Shown here: positions 55,485 to 64,000 of the stretch, one piece after another
Layout: every line of letters starts with the position of its first letter
Numbering within the stretch: position 1 is the stretch's first letter
Source of the DNA: Shewanella livingstonensis
Lineage (GTDB): Bacteria; Pseudomonadota; Gammaproteobacteria; Enterobacterales; Shewanellaceae
Direction of reading: 5' to 3'
Assembly: GCF_003855395.1 (NCBI RefSeq)
Contig: NZ_CP034015.1
Span: 3,730,001-3,794,000, forward strand
DNA length: 64,000 nucleotides
Notes under the pieces: generated by a model
What the model saw: the letters and a program-made list of their open reading frames with translations, nothing else
Database searches by the model: none
Told to the model about the DNA's origin: nothing
Translations under genes and position numbers: made by a program

Positions 55485-56570
55485 TTAACCTTTAAGAGCT
55501 AGCTTAATAATGTTTGTAACCTCTAATACGTCACTTATTTTTAAATAATAGTGAAGAGGTAAACAGAGAATACCCTCTGAAATCTTTCTACTTTCTATAG
55601 CGCTAAATGTTTTTTGTTTTTTGTATGCAACATCGAGAGATGGTGTAAAATATCGTCGGTGCTGTACACCACTTAAATTAAGGTTTTCAATTACTTTATT
55701 AAGTAACTCTTTATTTTCTATATAAATGGGCATATAAGCACCGTTGTAACTTCCCTTAATATGCCAATCAGGCATTTTAACATAGTCTTTTAGTTCTTGC
55801 CTATAGAGTTCAAATAACTCTACTCGATGTTTCGTAACTTGATCTATTTCATCAAGTAAGGTTAAACCAACAGCACATTGATATTCATTTAACTTTGCGT
55901 TGATACCTGGTTCTCCTAAATCACCATTGGCATCAATTCCGAAATTTATTAGCTGTTTGGCTTTCTCGTAGTCAGATTTATTTTTAAAAACAATTGCTCC
56001 ACCTTCAACAGTATGGAATAGTTTAGTTGCATGAAAACTTAAGGTACTTGCATCGCCATAATTAAGAACGGATTCGCTACCGACTTTTACATTAAAAGCA
56101 TGAGCTGCATCATAGATAACTTTCTTATTATATTTTAGTGCTACTTGGCTTATAGCATCAACATCACAAGGATTACCATATACATGTGTTGCTACAATGC
56201 CATCATATCTGGGCTCTATACTTAAAGCTTTACCAAGTGCTTCTGGACATAAATTGTATGATTCTGAATCTATGTCACTAAACGCTATGTCTATACCTTG
56301 CCACAATAGAGAGCTTGTAGTCGCAACAAAACTAAACGGTGTAGTGATAGCAGAATTAATATCAAGCGCTTTACAAGCTACTTGAAGTGCAAGTGTTCCA
56401 TTTGATACAAGTAATAAATTCTTAACACCTAAATAAGATTCTAATTTTTGTGTCAATATTTCATGAAGTGGACCAAAATTTGTGTACCATTCATTATTAT
56501 TCACTTGCTCAAGATATTTAGTTAATTTATCAAGTTCAGGTTTAAGTGGTTTGTTCAATAAAATATTCAT
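55485..56570 (-). CDS. DegT/DnrJ/EryC1-family sugar aminotransferase, VioA-like
   Basis: 361 aa. 'NNEWYTNFGPLHEILTQKLESYLGVKNLLLVSNGTLALQVACKAL' (PLP-phosphate loop), 'VIYDAAHAFNV' (Asp that binds the PLP pyridine) and 'LSFHATKLFHTVEGGAIVF' (Schiff-base Lys of the HATK motif). Uses the dTDP-4-keto-6-deoxyglucose made by RmlA2/RmlB2 and gives dTDP-4-amino-4,6-dideoxyglucose; a 3-amino product is less likely because no FdtA/QdtA isomerase gene is present. The stop lies within the duplicated target of the downstream IS. RmlA2 is 2 bp upstream. Confidence 0.85.
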   Translation of the reverse strand: MNILLNKPLKPELDKLTKYLEQVNNNEWYTNFGPLHEILTQKLESYLGVKNLLLVSNGTLALQVACKALDINSAITTPFSFVATTSSLLWQGIDIAFSDIDSESYNLCPEALGKALSIEPRYDGIVATHVYGNPCDVDAISQVALKYNKKVIYDAAHAFNVKVGSESVLNYGDASTLSFHATKLFHTVEGGAIVFKNKSDYEKAKQLINFGIDANGDLGEPGINAKLNEYQCAVGLTLLDEIDQVTKHRVELFELYRQELKDYVKMPDWHIKGSYNGAYMPIYIENKELLNKVIENLNLSGVQHRRYFTPSLDVAYKKQKTFSAIESRKISEGILCLPLHYYLKISDVLEVTNIIKLALKG

Positions 56571-56572
56571 AT

Positions 56573-57439
56573 TTATTCTTTAATTAATTCGAGCAAATAT
56601 TGACCGTAATTATTTTTTAATAATGGTTTTGCTAATCTCGCTATGTCTAATTTATCCAACCAACCATGATTAAAAGCTATTTCCTCTAGACAAGCTATTT
56701 TATATCCTTGACGCTTCTCTATTGTTTCAACAAAGGTAGCAGCTTCGAGTAAACTGTCGTAAGTACCAGTATCCAACCAAGCAAAACCACGTCCTAATAA
56801 CTCAACATTTAAATCCTCAAGTTGTAGGTAAGCTTGATTGATAGATGTGATCTCTAACTCACCTCGCTCTGATGGCTGAACATTTCTAGCAATATCTATA
56901 ACGCGATTATCGTAAAAGTAAAGACCAGTAACTGCAAAATTAGATTTTGGTTTATCAGGTTTCTCTTCAATACTAATCACTTTTTGATTTTGATCAAACG
57001 CTACCACACCAAAACGTTCGGGATCTTTTACTTGGTAACCAAAAACAGTTGCTCCTGATATTCTAGAAGAAGCTTTCTTGAGTATTGGAGAAAAACCTTG
57101 ACCCCAGAAAATATTGTCACCTAAGGCAAGACATACACTACTGTCACCAATAAATTCTTCACCAATGATAAATGCTTGCGCTAGACCATCTGGTTTATTT
57201 TGTATGGCATACTCAAGCATAATCCCGAAATCAGAACCATCACCTAACAAGCGTTCAAAAGATGATTTATCTTCAGGCGTTGTAATAATTAATATTTCAC
57301 GAATACCAGCTAGCATTAATACTGAAATAGGATAATAAATCATTGGTTTGTCATAGACAGGCAATAACTGTTTAGACACGCCCTTCGTAATAGGATAAAG
57401 ACGAGTCCCTGAACCGCCCGCTAAAATAATGCCTTTCAT
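56573..57439 (-). CDS. rmlA: Glucose-1-phosphate thymidylyltransferase (copy 2)
   Basis: 288 aa, [26 protein letters not shown] start. Same motifs as copy 1, with many amino-acid substitutions (for example '[34 protein letters not shown]'). It feeds the VioA-like branch. The gap to rmlB2 has the same CTAG-rich spacer type as in the rmlB1-rmlA1 pair, pointing to an ancestral duplication of a rmlB-spacer-rmlA cassette. Confidence 0.97.
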   Translation of the reverse strand: MKGIILAGGSGTRLYPITKGVSKQLLPVYDKPMIYYPISVLMLAGIREILIITTPEDKSSFERLLGDGSDFGIMLEYAIQNKPDGLAQAFIIGEEFIGDSSVCLALGDNIFWGQGFSPILKKASSRISGATVFGYQVKDPERFGVVAFDQNQKVISIEEKPDKPKSNFAVTGLYFYDNRVIDIARNVQPSERGELEITSINQAYLQLEDLNVELLGRGFAWLDTGTYDSLLEAATFVETIEKRQGYKIACLEEIAFNHGWLDKLDIARLAKPLLKNNYGQYLLELIKE

Positions 57440-57515
57440 AGTAAAATCAGTTCCTAGATAAATAGATCCTAGGTTAAAGAAAAACTAGGACATTAAAACA
57501 AAGTAATAAAAGAGA

Positions 57516-58595
57516 TTAAATGCCTAACCGATCGCGTTTGTAAGTGCCATTTTGTACATGTTGACACCAAGTTTGGTTAGTTAAGTACCACTCGATGGTT
57601 TTACGCAAACCAGTTTCAAAAGTCTCTTGTGGTTGCCAGTTAAGCTCTTTACTCATTTTATTTGCGTCAATCGCATAACGACGGTCGTGCCCGGGTCTGT
57701 CTGTTACGTAAGTTATTTGATCTGCATAAGGAGTATCTTTTGGCACTAGAGTATCTAAAATACTACAGATGGTCTGTACCACTTCCAGGTTCTGCTTTTC
57801 ATTATGACCACCAATATTGTAAGTCTCGCCTATTTTACCGGACGTCACTACTTTATAGAGTGCACGAGCATGGTCTTCTACATAGAGCCAATCACGTATT
57901 TGATCACCTTTGCCGTAGATTGGAAGTGGCTTCCCTTCTAACGCATTGAGGATCACTAAAGGGATTAACTTCTCTGGAAAATGATACGGACCATAGTTGT
58001 TAGAGCAGTTAGTCACAATGGTTGGTAAACCGTATGTCCGTAACCAAGCTCTGACTAGGTGGTCACTTGATGCTTTCGATGCAGAATAAGGGCTGCTTGG
58101 TGAATAAGATGTGTTTTCAGTAAATAATGGCAGCGTTTCATTAGAGCTCAGGCCATATAGATCATCTGGGTGAGGTAAATCACCATAGACTTCATCTGTT
58201 GAGATATGATGAAAACGAAATGCTTTCTTGGCATCGGTTGATAAAGTGTTCCAATATTCGCGAGTCGCTTCAAGTAGCGTATAGGTGCCTACGATATTGG
58301 TTTGAATAAAATCTGATGGTCCAGTGATAGAACGGTCCACGTGAGACTCTGCAGCTAAATGCATCACAGCATCTGGCTGGTGTTGTTTGAAGACTCTATC
58401 TAACTCAGCGCGATCGCAAATGTCGACTTGCTCGAAAACATAACGTTCACTTGACTCAACACTCACTAATGATTCAAGGTTACCAGCATAGGTTAATTTA
58501 TCGACATTAATGATGCTATCTTGGGTGTTATTAATGATATGACGCACTACTGCAGAGCCGATAAAACCAGCTCCACCTGTGACTAAAATTTTCAT
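57516..58595 (-). CDS. rmlB: dTDP-glucose 4,6-dehydratase (copy 2)
   Basis: 359 aa, same length as copy 1, and most residues agree (differences such as [32 protein letters not shown]). NAD motif [10 protein letters not shown] and catalytic '[11 protein letters not shown]...[13 protein letters not shown]' are intact. First sugar-nucleotide gene after wzz, 204 bp away; the intervening DNA holds a strong nested stem-loop (58749-58793). Confidence 0.98.
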   Translation of the reverse strand: MKILVTGGAGFIGSAVVRHIINNTQDSIINVDKLTYAGNLESLVSVESSERYVFEQVDICDRAELDRVFKQHQPDAVMHLAAESHVDRSITGPSDFIQTNIVGTYTLLEATREYWNTLSTDAKKAFRFHHISTDEVYGDLPHPDDLYGLSSNETLPLFTENTSYSPSSPYSASKASSDHLVRAWLRTYGLPTIVTNCSNNYGPYHFPEKLIPLVILNALEGKPLPIYGKGDQIRDWLYVEDHARALYKVVTSGKIGETYNIGGHNEKQNLEVVQTICSILDTLVPKDTPYADQITYVTDRPGHDRRYAIDANKMSKELNWQPQETFETGLRKTIEWYLTNQTWCQHVQNGTYKRDRLGI

Positions 58596-58748
58596 TTGTA
58601 TGTTTCCGAGAGGTCTTGATTAGCCTAAATAGAGGTCGTTTTAGGCGAGGTGAATTGAGTAGATACAATTTCCGATCTCAGCCTTATAAATCATGGTGAG
58701 ACACTTTTAATTCATTTTGAGACAGGTCAATCTTCGCTAACCTGCATA

Positions 58749-58793
58749 GAGCCTAGGTTTTACGGTTTTCTTGAAAACCGTCCCAATAGGCTC
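58749..58793 (-). terminator. Nested stem-loop between wzz and rmlB2
   Basis: Read on the minus strand: GAGCCTA-TTGGG-ACGGTTTTC-AA-GAAAACCGT-AAAACC-TAGGCTC. Both an outer 7-bp stem and an inner 9-bp stem are perfect. It lies just after the wzz stop and well before rmlB2. Lacking a U-tract directly after it, it may be a pausing, processing or partial-termination element that RfaH-modified polymerase can pass. Confidence 0.65.
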
Positions 58794-58799
58794 ATCTTT

Positions 58800-59786
58800 T
58801 TAATCTTCTTTTCTAACAAAATATCTAATTAATACCCACATGACACCTAACATACCACCCAGCATTGTGCCTAACACACAGATTAACGCTCGTTTAGGCT
58901 TTGATTTTTCTTCTGGTATTAATGCTGGGTCGATGGTTTTAAATACGTATTCATCGCGAACTTCTGCAAACATAATTGTTTTAGCTTGCTCTTCTATCAA
59001 CTTATATAAAATTGAACGAATGTCGGCAACATTAGTTTGTTCAATTTGAGTTTTCAAAAATGCTGTACTGCGAGTAGCTTCTGCAACATCACGGTCCTTC
59101 ATGACTTTATTGATGTCTTGCACTAACCAAATCACCCATTGCTGAGCAACTGAAGGTGAAAGGTGTTCAACAGAAACTGTGACCATACCCGTTTCTTTTG
59201 CAGCGTTAACGGCGATTATTTTAGTGAATACTTTATATGCTTCTTGCATTGACGGTTCAGGCTTAAACGGTGCATCGACTATACGAAGCCATTGTTTGTT
59301 TGCTTGATTATATAATTCATCATCATAACTGATCTTGTTATCAGCCATATTCCATTTTTTAGCCGCCATTAAGTCAGGCAAAATATTATGCTGCTGAATA
59401 AAGTCACTGGTAAATTGACGAGACTTCATCACCTCGATTGCCATTTGGGTTTTATCAACACCACCTCCACCGCCTAAATTGATGCCAGCCATACTTGCAA
59501 GGCCACCAAACTGTCCTGCAAGTGCAGCTAAACCGCCACCACCTTGCTCTGAGTCTGCAGGAGCTAACAGCGCTTCTGACTTATAGATATTAGGCTGGTT
59601 GATAGCAAAAATAACGGCACCAACTGCAAACACTGCAGTGATGGCAATAATTAACCACTTACCTTGCCAGATAACAGCAAATAGCTCACGAAGGTCGATT
59701 TCCTCGTTTTCAACGCTTCCCATTGGTTGGGGGGCATAGGGTTGAAATTGTGCATCTGGGTTTAATTGTTTATTTTGGTTATTCAT
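58800..59786 (-). CDS. wzz: Wzz-family polysaccharide chain-length determinant
   Basis: 328 aa. N-terminal helix at about 38-60 (WLIIAITAVFAVGAVIFAI), periplasmic region containing a Gly-rich patch at 85-112 (GGGGLAALAGQFGGLASMAGINLGG), and a C-terminal Pro-rich membrane segment (PEEKSKPKRALICVLGTMLGGMLGVMWVLI) typical of Wzz/PCP proteins. It sets modal glycan length with Wzy. Follows the exporter gene; before rmlB2 lies a nested hairpin. Confidence 0.93.
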   Translation of the reverse strand: MNNQNKQLNPDAQFQPYAPQPMGSVENEEIDLRELFAVIWQGKWLIIAITAVFAVGAVIFAINQPNIYKSEALLAPADSEQGGGGLAALAGQFGGLASMAGINLGGGGGVDKTQMAIEVMKSRQFTSDFIQQHNILPDLMAAKKWNMADNKISYDDELYNQANKQWLRIVDAPFKPEPSMQEAYKVFTKIIAVNAAKETGMVTVSVEHLSPSVAQQWVIWLVQDINKVMKDRDVAEATRSTAFLKTQIEQTNVADIRSILYKLIEEQAKTIMFAEVRDEYVFKTIDPALIPEEKSKPKRALICVLGTMLGGMLGVMWVLIRYFVRKED

Positions 59787-60114
59787 AATTCTATTTTGTC
59801 TGGGAAGCAGTTGCTAGATTCTAGGACGCTTCGCGGCTAGAGCGCTACGCTGCTATAAAGTCAAAAGATACCAGCAGAAAACTGCTAAGTGTTTAGTTTA
59901 TTACTGGTTGTATTGCTTCGTTCTAGATTCTGTAAAAGCCTAGACTCTAGGACGCTTCGCTACTAGAGCAGTCGAAGACTAGGTACTAGAATCTAGGTCG
60001 CTTCGCTGCTAGAGCGGCCTACGGCCTGCTATAAAATCTTAGCAGCGAAGCGACCTAGCAGGACGTAGTCCGCCCTCTGGCGAACCTGCGAGTTCCTTAT
60101 CACTAATAATTACC
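59787..60114. repeat. CTAG-rich hairpin repeats between wza-like gene and wzz
   Basis: Repeated (A)TTCTAGGACGCTTCGC(G/T)GCTAGAGCGnnCTACG units at about 59815-59855, 59935-60030, and the mosaic GGACGTAGTCCGCCCTCTGGCGAACCTGCGAGTTCC (60061-60096), which is the reverse complement of the element at 39233-39268. No gene. These sit inside the transcribed operon, so they would be part of its mRNA. Confidence 0.65.
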
Positions 60115-62619
60115 CTACAAGGTTGCGACTGCAGCTACTGCGATTGCGCTATTATAAAGGATTGTCGTTGCTTGCTGCCAAATGGTTAAGCTATCAGCAT
60201 ACTCAGTATCTAGCGGTACAATGATGGTATCGCCTGGTTCCATCTGACCGCCACTGCTAAACCAATGTGATTCATTTGGTAATGCGACCGAACCATCAGC
60301 TTTAATAATATAAATTCGGTCATCATCAGCTCGTTTACGTGAGCCACCAGCCATGGTTAAGTATTGGTCGAAAGTAACACCGTCTTTAAAGCGATGTGTA
60401 CTCGGGTGTTGAACTTGGCCCATTACTGACACTGTTTGACTGTTATGTGGAACGTATAATGCATCTTCATCTTCTAAAGCTAAGTTAGCTTCATCAATAC
60501 CCAAGTCTAATGCAGCTAAATCTACAACTAAGCGACCCACAACTTGAATATTTTCAAGTTCTTTCAGCATTAATTGGGCATCGGCATAACCAACAGTAGG
60601 TGTATCTCTAGTTAATGCTTTAGCTGCAATTTCGCGACGAAGCTCATCCGATAGCTTCGCTAACTCTAACTGTTCTTTATCTTTAACTGATTTACGTAGA
60701 AAAACCGCACTCTTTAATGATGCATCTGCTGTATATCCACCAGCCCGTGAAATAACGTCTTTAAGTGTTTCACCTCGTTGAATAGAGTAGGTTCCAGGGA
60801 ACTTAACTTCGCCTTTAACGGTAATCCAACGATTATCTTGCCAATCTGGTAACGTTCTCACAGTCAAAGTATCTCGACTTTGCAATGGGATATTTGTCGC
60901 TTCATTATTCATCACTTCAGAAAGACTGAGCTGCTTATGCTCAATACTGACACCGTCGGTTTCTGAAATATTTTGACGAGTTAATTCAGCTGATAATGTG
61001 TATGAACCTTCTTCTAACCCACCCGCTGCAATCAGTAATTCTTTCACATTGGCATTCATCGTTAAGGGATACTGCCCAGGAAAACGAACATTACCGTTAA
61101 TGTTGACAAGTTTGACTGCATCGCCAAATCGACTCTGATTTTTAAGTTTGCTAATAATAGGTGTTAAAAGTGCTTCGCGGTCTTCGTAATCGAATACAAC
61201 AATAGTATCACGCGGTTTTAATAATAAATTATATGATGAATGGGGATCTGTTATCGCTTTGCCTAAGGCTAGACGTTGAATTTCAATATCACCACGTTGA
61301 TTTACTTCACGGATTAATAAAGAATAATCAAGGTCTGCGGTTATGGTTAAATTACCCCAAATTGATGGTAGCAAATCAGCAACTTTTATTTGATTTGTCC
61401 ATTGATATTTACCGGGACGAATAACCGCGCCAGCTATTGTGATGGCATTTTCTACCCTTGTTGAGGCAGATTTTACATTTAATACATCACCATTTTTAGC
61501 AAAAGTAGAGAGTCCACTTGATGCCGTTAAGTCTACGTTAACAACAGTTTTAACGGCCTTATCGCTATAACGTTCTATCACACTGGCTTTAGGGTAAGCA
61601 CCAGGATTTAAGCCGCTGGCCATTTTCAGTACATCTGCCATGGTTTCGCTATTTTTTAACTCATAAATAGCGGGACGTCTAACCTCGCCCATCACGCTTA
61701 CACTGGCACCAGCCGTTGGTATGAATACCACATCACCGGATTGTAATCGCTTGTCTCCTGATGAATCACCACGCATAAGCAGGTCGTATAAATCTAAGGT
61801 ACCCACAGCTTTACCCGCACGTTTTAATTGGATATTACGTAATGAGCCGATTTCGTTTATACCACCAGATACAAATAAGGCTTGGGTAATAGTCGATAAA
61901 CTTGAAACAGTATATGAGCCAGGTTGATATGCATCACCAGCAACAAAAATACGAATTGAGCGAAGCTCACCCATAGTGATACTTGAATTTATACCTATCA
62001 TGCTTTGGGCGATTTTGTCTTGCAGTAGTACTCTTGCTTCTGAAAATGACAATCCTACTAATGATATTGGCCCTAAGTCAGGAAACTGTACAGCACCATC
62101 ACGACCTACTATCAATTGATAATTATTATTTTCTTTACCGTATAACTGAACATTAATATTGTCGCCAGGGCCTACCATGTATTCATTAGGAACCGGTACG
62201 TCGCTTACTGGTGCAAACGTCGTCGGGGAGCCAGCAAACAAGTCGTAACCGAAACGTTTTAATTCAGATTGTTTTTGGTCATCTGTGGCTTCGGTTTTTG
62301 CTATGGTTTTAGTTGCTTGGTTAGTTTGTTCGTCTTCTGACTGATCAACAACTGGATCGTGATTTGGTTCAGATTTTGAATTTACATCACGAGGAGTCAC
62401 AATTTGTGGGTTACTAATTTGGGCTTGGCCACTTGTTGAACCTGAAAGCATTGATGGATCGATACCATACTGTTTGGCGATGCGTTCTTGTTCTGATTTT
62501 GGCAACTGCTTAAATTGTTCAATCATTTGTGGCGAAGGGGTTACAGCTTGTACCTGTGTACTTAAAATAATAACGGCAGATAAGCCAGCTATTAACACGT
62601 TTTTGGTTTTATGTAGCAC
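60115..62619 (-). CDS. Wza-like polysaccharide export protein with multiple SLBB domains
   Basis: 834 aa. Signal peptide at 1-25 (IAGLSAVIILSTQVQA), then a low-complexity region, the Poly_export domain (about 150-205, 'YMVGPGDNINVQLYGKENNNYQLIVGRDGAVQFPDLGPI'), and a series of SLBB domains (about 225-800, with 'VSVMGEVRRPAIYELK...', 'VVFDYED', 'VSVMGQVQHPSTHRFKDGVTFDQYLTMAGGS'). No lipobox cysteine. It forms the periplasm-spanning exit for polysaccharide; being long it is like the OPX class used by Shewanella and Vibrio. Confidence 0.92.
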   Translation of the reverse strand: MLHKTKNVLIAGLSAVIILSTQVQAVTPSPQMIEQFKQLPKSEQERIAKQYGIDPSMLSGSTSGQAQISNPQIVTPRDVNSKSEPNHDPVVDQSEDEQTNQATKTIAKTEATDDQKQSELKRFGYDLFAGSPTTFAPVSDVPVPNEYMVGPGDNINVQLYGKENNNYQLIVGRDGAVQFPDLGPISLVGLSFSEARVLLQDKIAQSMIGINSSITMGELRSIRIFVAGDAYQPGSYTVSSLSTITQALFVSGGINEIGSLRNIQLKRAGKAVGTLDLYDLLMRGDSSGDKRLQSGDVVFIPTAGASVSVMGEVRRPAIYELKNSETMADVLKMASGLNPGAYPKASVIERYSDKAVKTVVNVDLTASSGLSTFAKNGDVLNVKSASTRVENAITIAGAVIRPGKYQWTNQIKVADLLPSIWGNLTITADLDYSLLIREVNQRGDIEIQRLALGKAITDPHSSYNLLLKPRDTIVVFDYEDREALLTPIISKLKNQSRFGDAVKLVNINGNVRFPGQYPLTMNANVKELLIAAGGLEEGSYTLSAELTRQNISETDGVSIEHKQLSLSEVMNNEATNIPLQSRDTLTVRTLPDWQDNRWITVKGEVKFPGTYSIQRGETLKDVISRAGGYTADASLKSAVFLRKSVKDKEQLELAKLSDELRREIAAKALTRDTPTVGYADAQLMLKELENIQVVGRLVVDLAALDLGIDEANLALEDEDALYVPHNSQTVSVMGQVQHPSTHRFKDGVTFDQYLTMAGGSRKRADDDRIYIIKADGSVALPNESHWFSSGGQMEPGDTIIVPLDTEYADSLTIWQQATTILYNSAIAVAAVATL

Positions 62620-62800
62620 CAGGTATCTCCAATATTATTTTAGGATTAATAGAAAGTTTGTAATTAAAATGGTTCTAGTAACTCGCAGACTCGCCAGAGG
62701 ACGGACTTCGTCCTACTCGTGTCGCTGCGCTACTAGGGACAGCTTTGCTGTTAAGATTCTAGAGCATCTAGCATTGAAGCGCTCTCGCATCTGGATTTTT
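62620..62800. repeat. CTAG-rich hairpin repeats in the operon leader
   Basis: TAACTCGCAGACTCGCCAGAGGACGGACTTCGTCC at 62679-62713 is the third copy of the mosaic found near 39.2 and 60.1 kb, followed by further hairpin units (GACAGCTTTGCTGTTAAG, TTCTAGAGCATCTAG). Transcribed as part of the 5' leader of the exporter gene. Confidence 0.65.
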
Positions 62801-62819
62801 TGAGTTAATCGATTTTCAG

Positions 62820-63049
62820 GTGCGCTACCGTTCCGAGTTGCGCCCACGTAACGAATGAAATTGTTCATTCGAAGCCTTTATAAAATACGTCCTGTATTTT
62901 CTCCTTCGGGCCAGCTAAAGCTGTTAATAATTGTTCCTGACAATTATTAACAGACACGCTACCGACCCGCGTGGCGGGCGAGACGCCCTTCGGCGTTCAC
63001 TAAAAGACAGAAACTATTCTGTCTTTTGCCTTTCAGGCACGCTACCGCC
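62820..63049 (-). promoter_or_regulatory. Three ops-like RfaH-recruiting elements with intervening hairpins
   Basis: Minus strand, in transcription order: GGCGGTAGCGTG at 63049-63038 (identical to the E. coli ops core), TCGGTAGCGTG at 62965-62955, and AACGGTAGCGCAC at 62832-62820. Hairpins between them: AAAAGACAGAA-TAG-TTTCTGTCTTTT (63027-63002), TGTTAATAATTGT-CAGG-ACAATTATTAACA (62952-62922), AAATAC...GTATTT (62899-62883) and GAATGAA...TTCATTC (62870-62853). The ops motif pauses RNA polymerase and loads RfaH, whose gene is next upstream. Confidence 0.8.
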
Positions 63050-63139
63050 CATGGATTACGGCTTCCAATATGCCCTTCGCTATGCGAAATACTTATTTTT
63101 ATTGACTAATAATCATAACAGCCATTAATCGAGCGAAGA

Positions 63140-63145
63140 ATTATA
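63140..63145 (-). promoter_or_regulatory. Possible -10 box (TATAAT) of the polysaccharide operon
   Basis: TATAAT with a TGAG just before it; a -35 box is weak (no TTGACA at 17 bp). It would start the transcript about 85 bases before the first ops element. Not confirmed. Confidence 0.4.
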
Positions 63146-63346
63146 CTCAAAAATCAACTTAAATGCTTGAGTAAAAACCTCTTCACCTAGCTAAATATGA
63201 CAAAATAGCAGATACATCATTCAAGTGGCCAAAAATCAACCGTTATAGATTGAAATAGTTCTTTTTACCGTCAGCAATCATTTAATCAATGGACAATATC
63301 CTACACAATGTGTGGCTATTCTCTGACTTTTGTTCATTTAGTTTTT

Positions 63347-63850
63347 CTAATCATTTTTTGATACAGCTTGCAAATTAGTGAGTTCAACCAGAATTCTTTT
63401 CTGCTGCCCCATTATGTTAAATAATACATGGCAACGCTTATCTGGATTATTTTCATCAAAAATAGCTTCAAGATCTTTAAATGGTCCATCGACAAATTTA
63501 ACTTTATCGCCTTTACCTAAAGGTTTTACCTGTTCTGGTACATAACCTTGAACGCGTCTTTTAAGCGCTGAAATAATTCTGTCGTCAATGGGAGTCATGT
63601 CTTCTCGACAGCCAATGATACGATTTGCACCACGGGTATTGTGGATTTTGCTCACGCTAGTGACTTGAGGATCAAAATAGATAAACAGGTAATTGGGGAA
63701 AAGAGGCGACGTAACCATTTGTTGTTTGTTACGTACCGTTTTTTGCTGGGTGATCACAGGTAAATAACTATCGACTTGTTGTAAAGCCAAATTTTGCTGT
63801 GCACGTAATTCTTCACGTGATTTGCAATACAGTAAATACCAAGATTTCAT
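63347..63850 (-). CDS. rfaH: Transcription antitermination factor RfaH
   Basis: 167 aa. NusG-type N-terminal domain (WYLLYCKSREELRAQQNLALQQVDSYLPVI..., 'PLFPNYLFIYFD', 'VSKIHNTRGANRIIGCREDMTPI') and a C-terminal KOW-like domain ('LGKGDKVKFVDGPFKDLEAIFDENNPDKRCHVLF...') as in E. coli RfaH (162 aa). It binds the ops-paused RNA polymerase and allows it to read through long operons and to couple to ribosomes. Here it precedes its own target operon, with three ops copies in the intervening leader. The 150 bp upstream presumably hold its promoter. Confidence 0.95.
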   Translation of the reverse strand: MKSWYLLYCKSREELRAQQNLALQQVDSYLPVITQQKTVRNKQQMVTSPLFPNYLFIYFDPQVTSVSKIHNTRGANRIIGCREDMTPIDDRIISALKRRVQGYVPEQVKPLGKGDKVKFVDGPFKDLEAIFDENNPDKRCHVLFNIMGQQKRILVELTNLQAVSKND

Positions 63851-64000
63851 TATTACTCGCTTGTTTAAATTTGCTCATCAGTCTGAGCAAGTGACATCCA
63901 TTCACGGCTTAGGATATTAGCAAAATTCCTTAACTATTTGAATGGGTTTTTAGTTGCTAATGCCTATAAATACAGCGTTTAAGTTATCACTTGGCTTTAT

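Noticed and set aside
62931..63128. 65-aa plus-strand frame across the ops leader
   Set aside because: Runs antisense through the hairpins of the leader; hairpin symmetry explains the open frame.

Overview
The window looks like a chromosomal segment of a marine gammaproteobacterium, most likely Shewanella or a close relative. This is inferred from the RfaH/Wza/Wzz-headed surface-polysaccharide locus, the protein sequences of the core genes and the hipBA modules; no ribosomal RNA or tRNA gene was seen to confirm it. Three blocks can be separated.

(1) 1-3.2 kb is ordinary chromosome. It holds the 3' end of a beta-CASP metallo-beta-lactamase RNase-like gene, then a TonB-dependent receptor with a His-rich extension, divergent from a ZntR-type MerR regulator. 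A MerR-style promoter with a 19-bp spacer lies between them.

(2) About 3.3-31.8 kb is accessory DNA, full of toxin-antitoxin and selfish modules and their debris. It contains a tandem 65-bp hairpin repeat, a 'mobile mystery' A/B (XRE + Fic) pair with an operator array, and a 253-bp orphan piece of hipA. It also contains a hipBA pair co-transcribed with a SEC-C protein and an uncharacterised protein, a complete IS66 element that splits a small gene next to DUF4160/DUF2442 genes, and an integrase-like protein with a small HTH protein. Further along are yefM-yoeB, Fic and ParS-like remnants, two more complete hipBA modules (each with three operator repeats at regular spacing), an IS110 remnant, a four-gene double-recombinase module (24.0-30.3 kb), and a tyrosine integrase preceded by two stem-loops. 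All three hipBA modules have different operator designs. The four-gene module (small protein, 532-aa recombinase, ~963-aa recombinase, 415-aa protein with a clamp-binding-like tail) is probably the mobilisation machinery of at least part of the island.

(3) 31.9-64 kb starts with a J-domain-like gene and an exact 80-bp x 7 tandem repeat. It continues as a long, entirely minus-strand surface-polysaccharide (O-antigen or capsule) locus. In transcription order: rfaH, a leader with three ops-like elements, a Wza-like exporter, Wzz, rmlB2-rmlA2, a VioA-like aminotransferase, an intact Tn5/IS50-like insertion, an acyltransferase, GT2, Wzx, a pyruvyl-transferase-like fusion protein, GT4, Wzy, GT4, an Alg14/Alg13-like pair, UDP-glucose dehydrogenase, two WecA-like transferases, galU, a glmM paralogue and rmlBADC. 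The central part (about 44-54 kb) is visibly AT-rich, as expected of a horizontally exchanged serotype-specific block. The genes predict a Wzx/Wzy-assembled glycan containing rhamnose, probably glucuronic acid, a 4-amino-4,6-dideoxyhexose and perhaps a pyruvyl group. CTAG-rich small hairpin repeats fill the large intergenic gaps of this locus.
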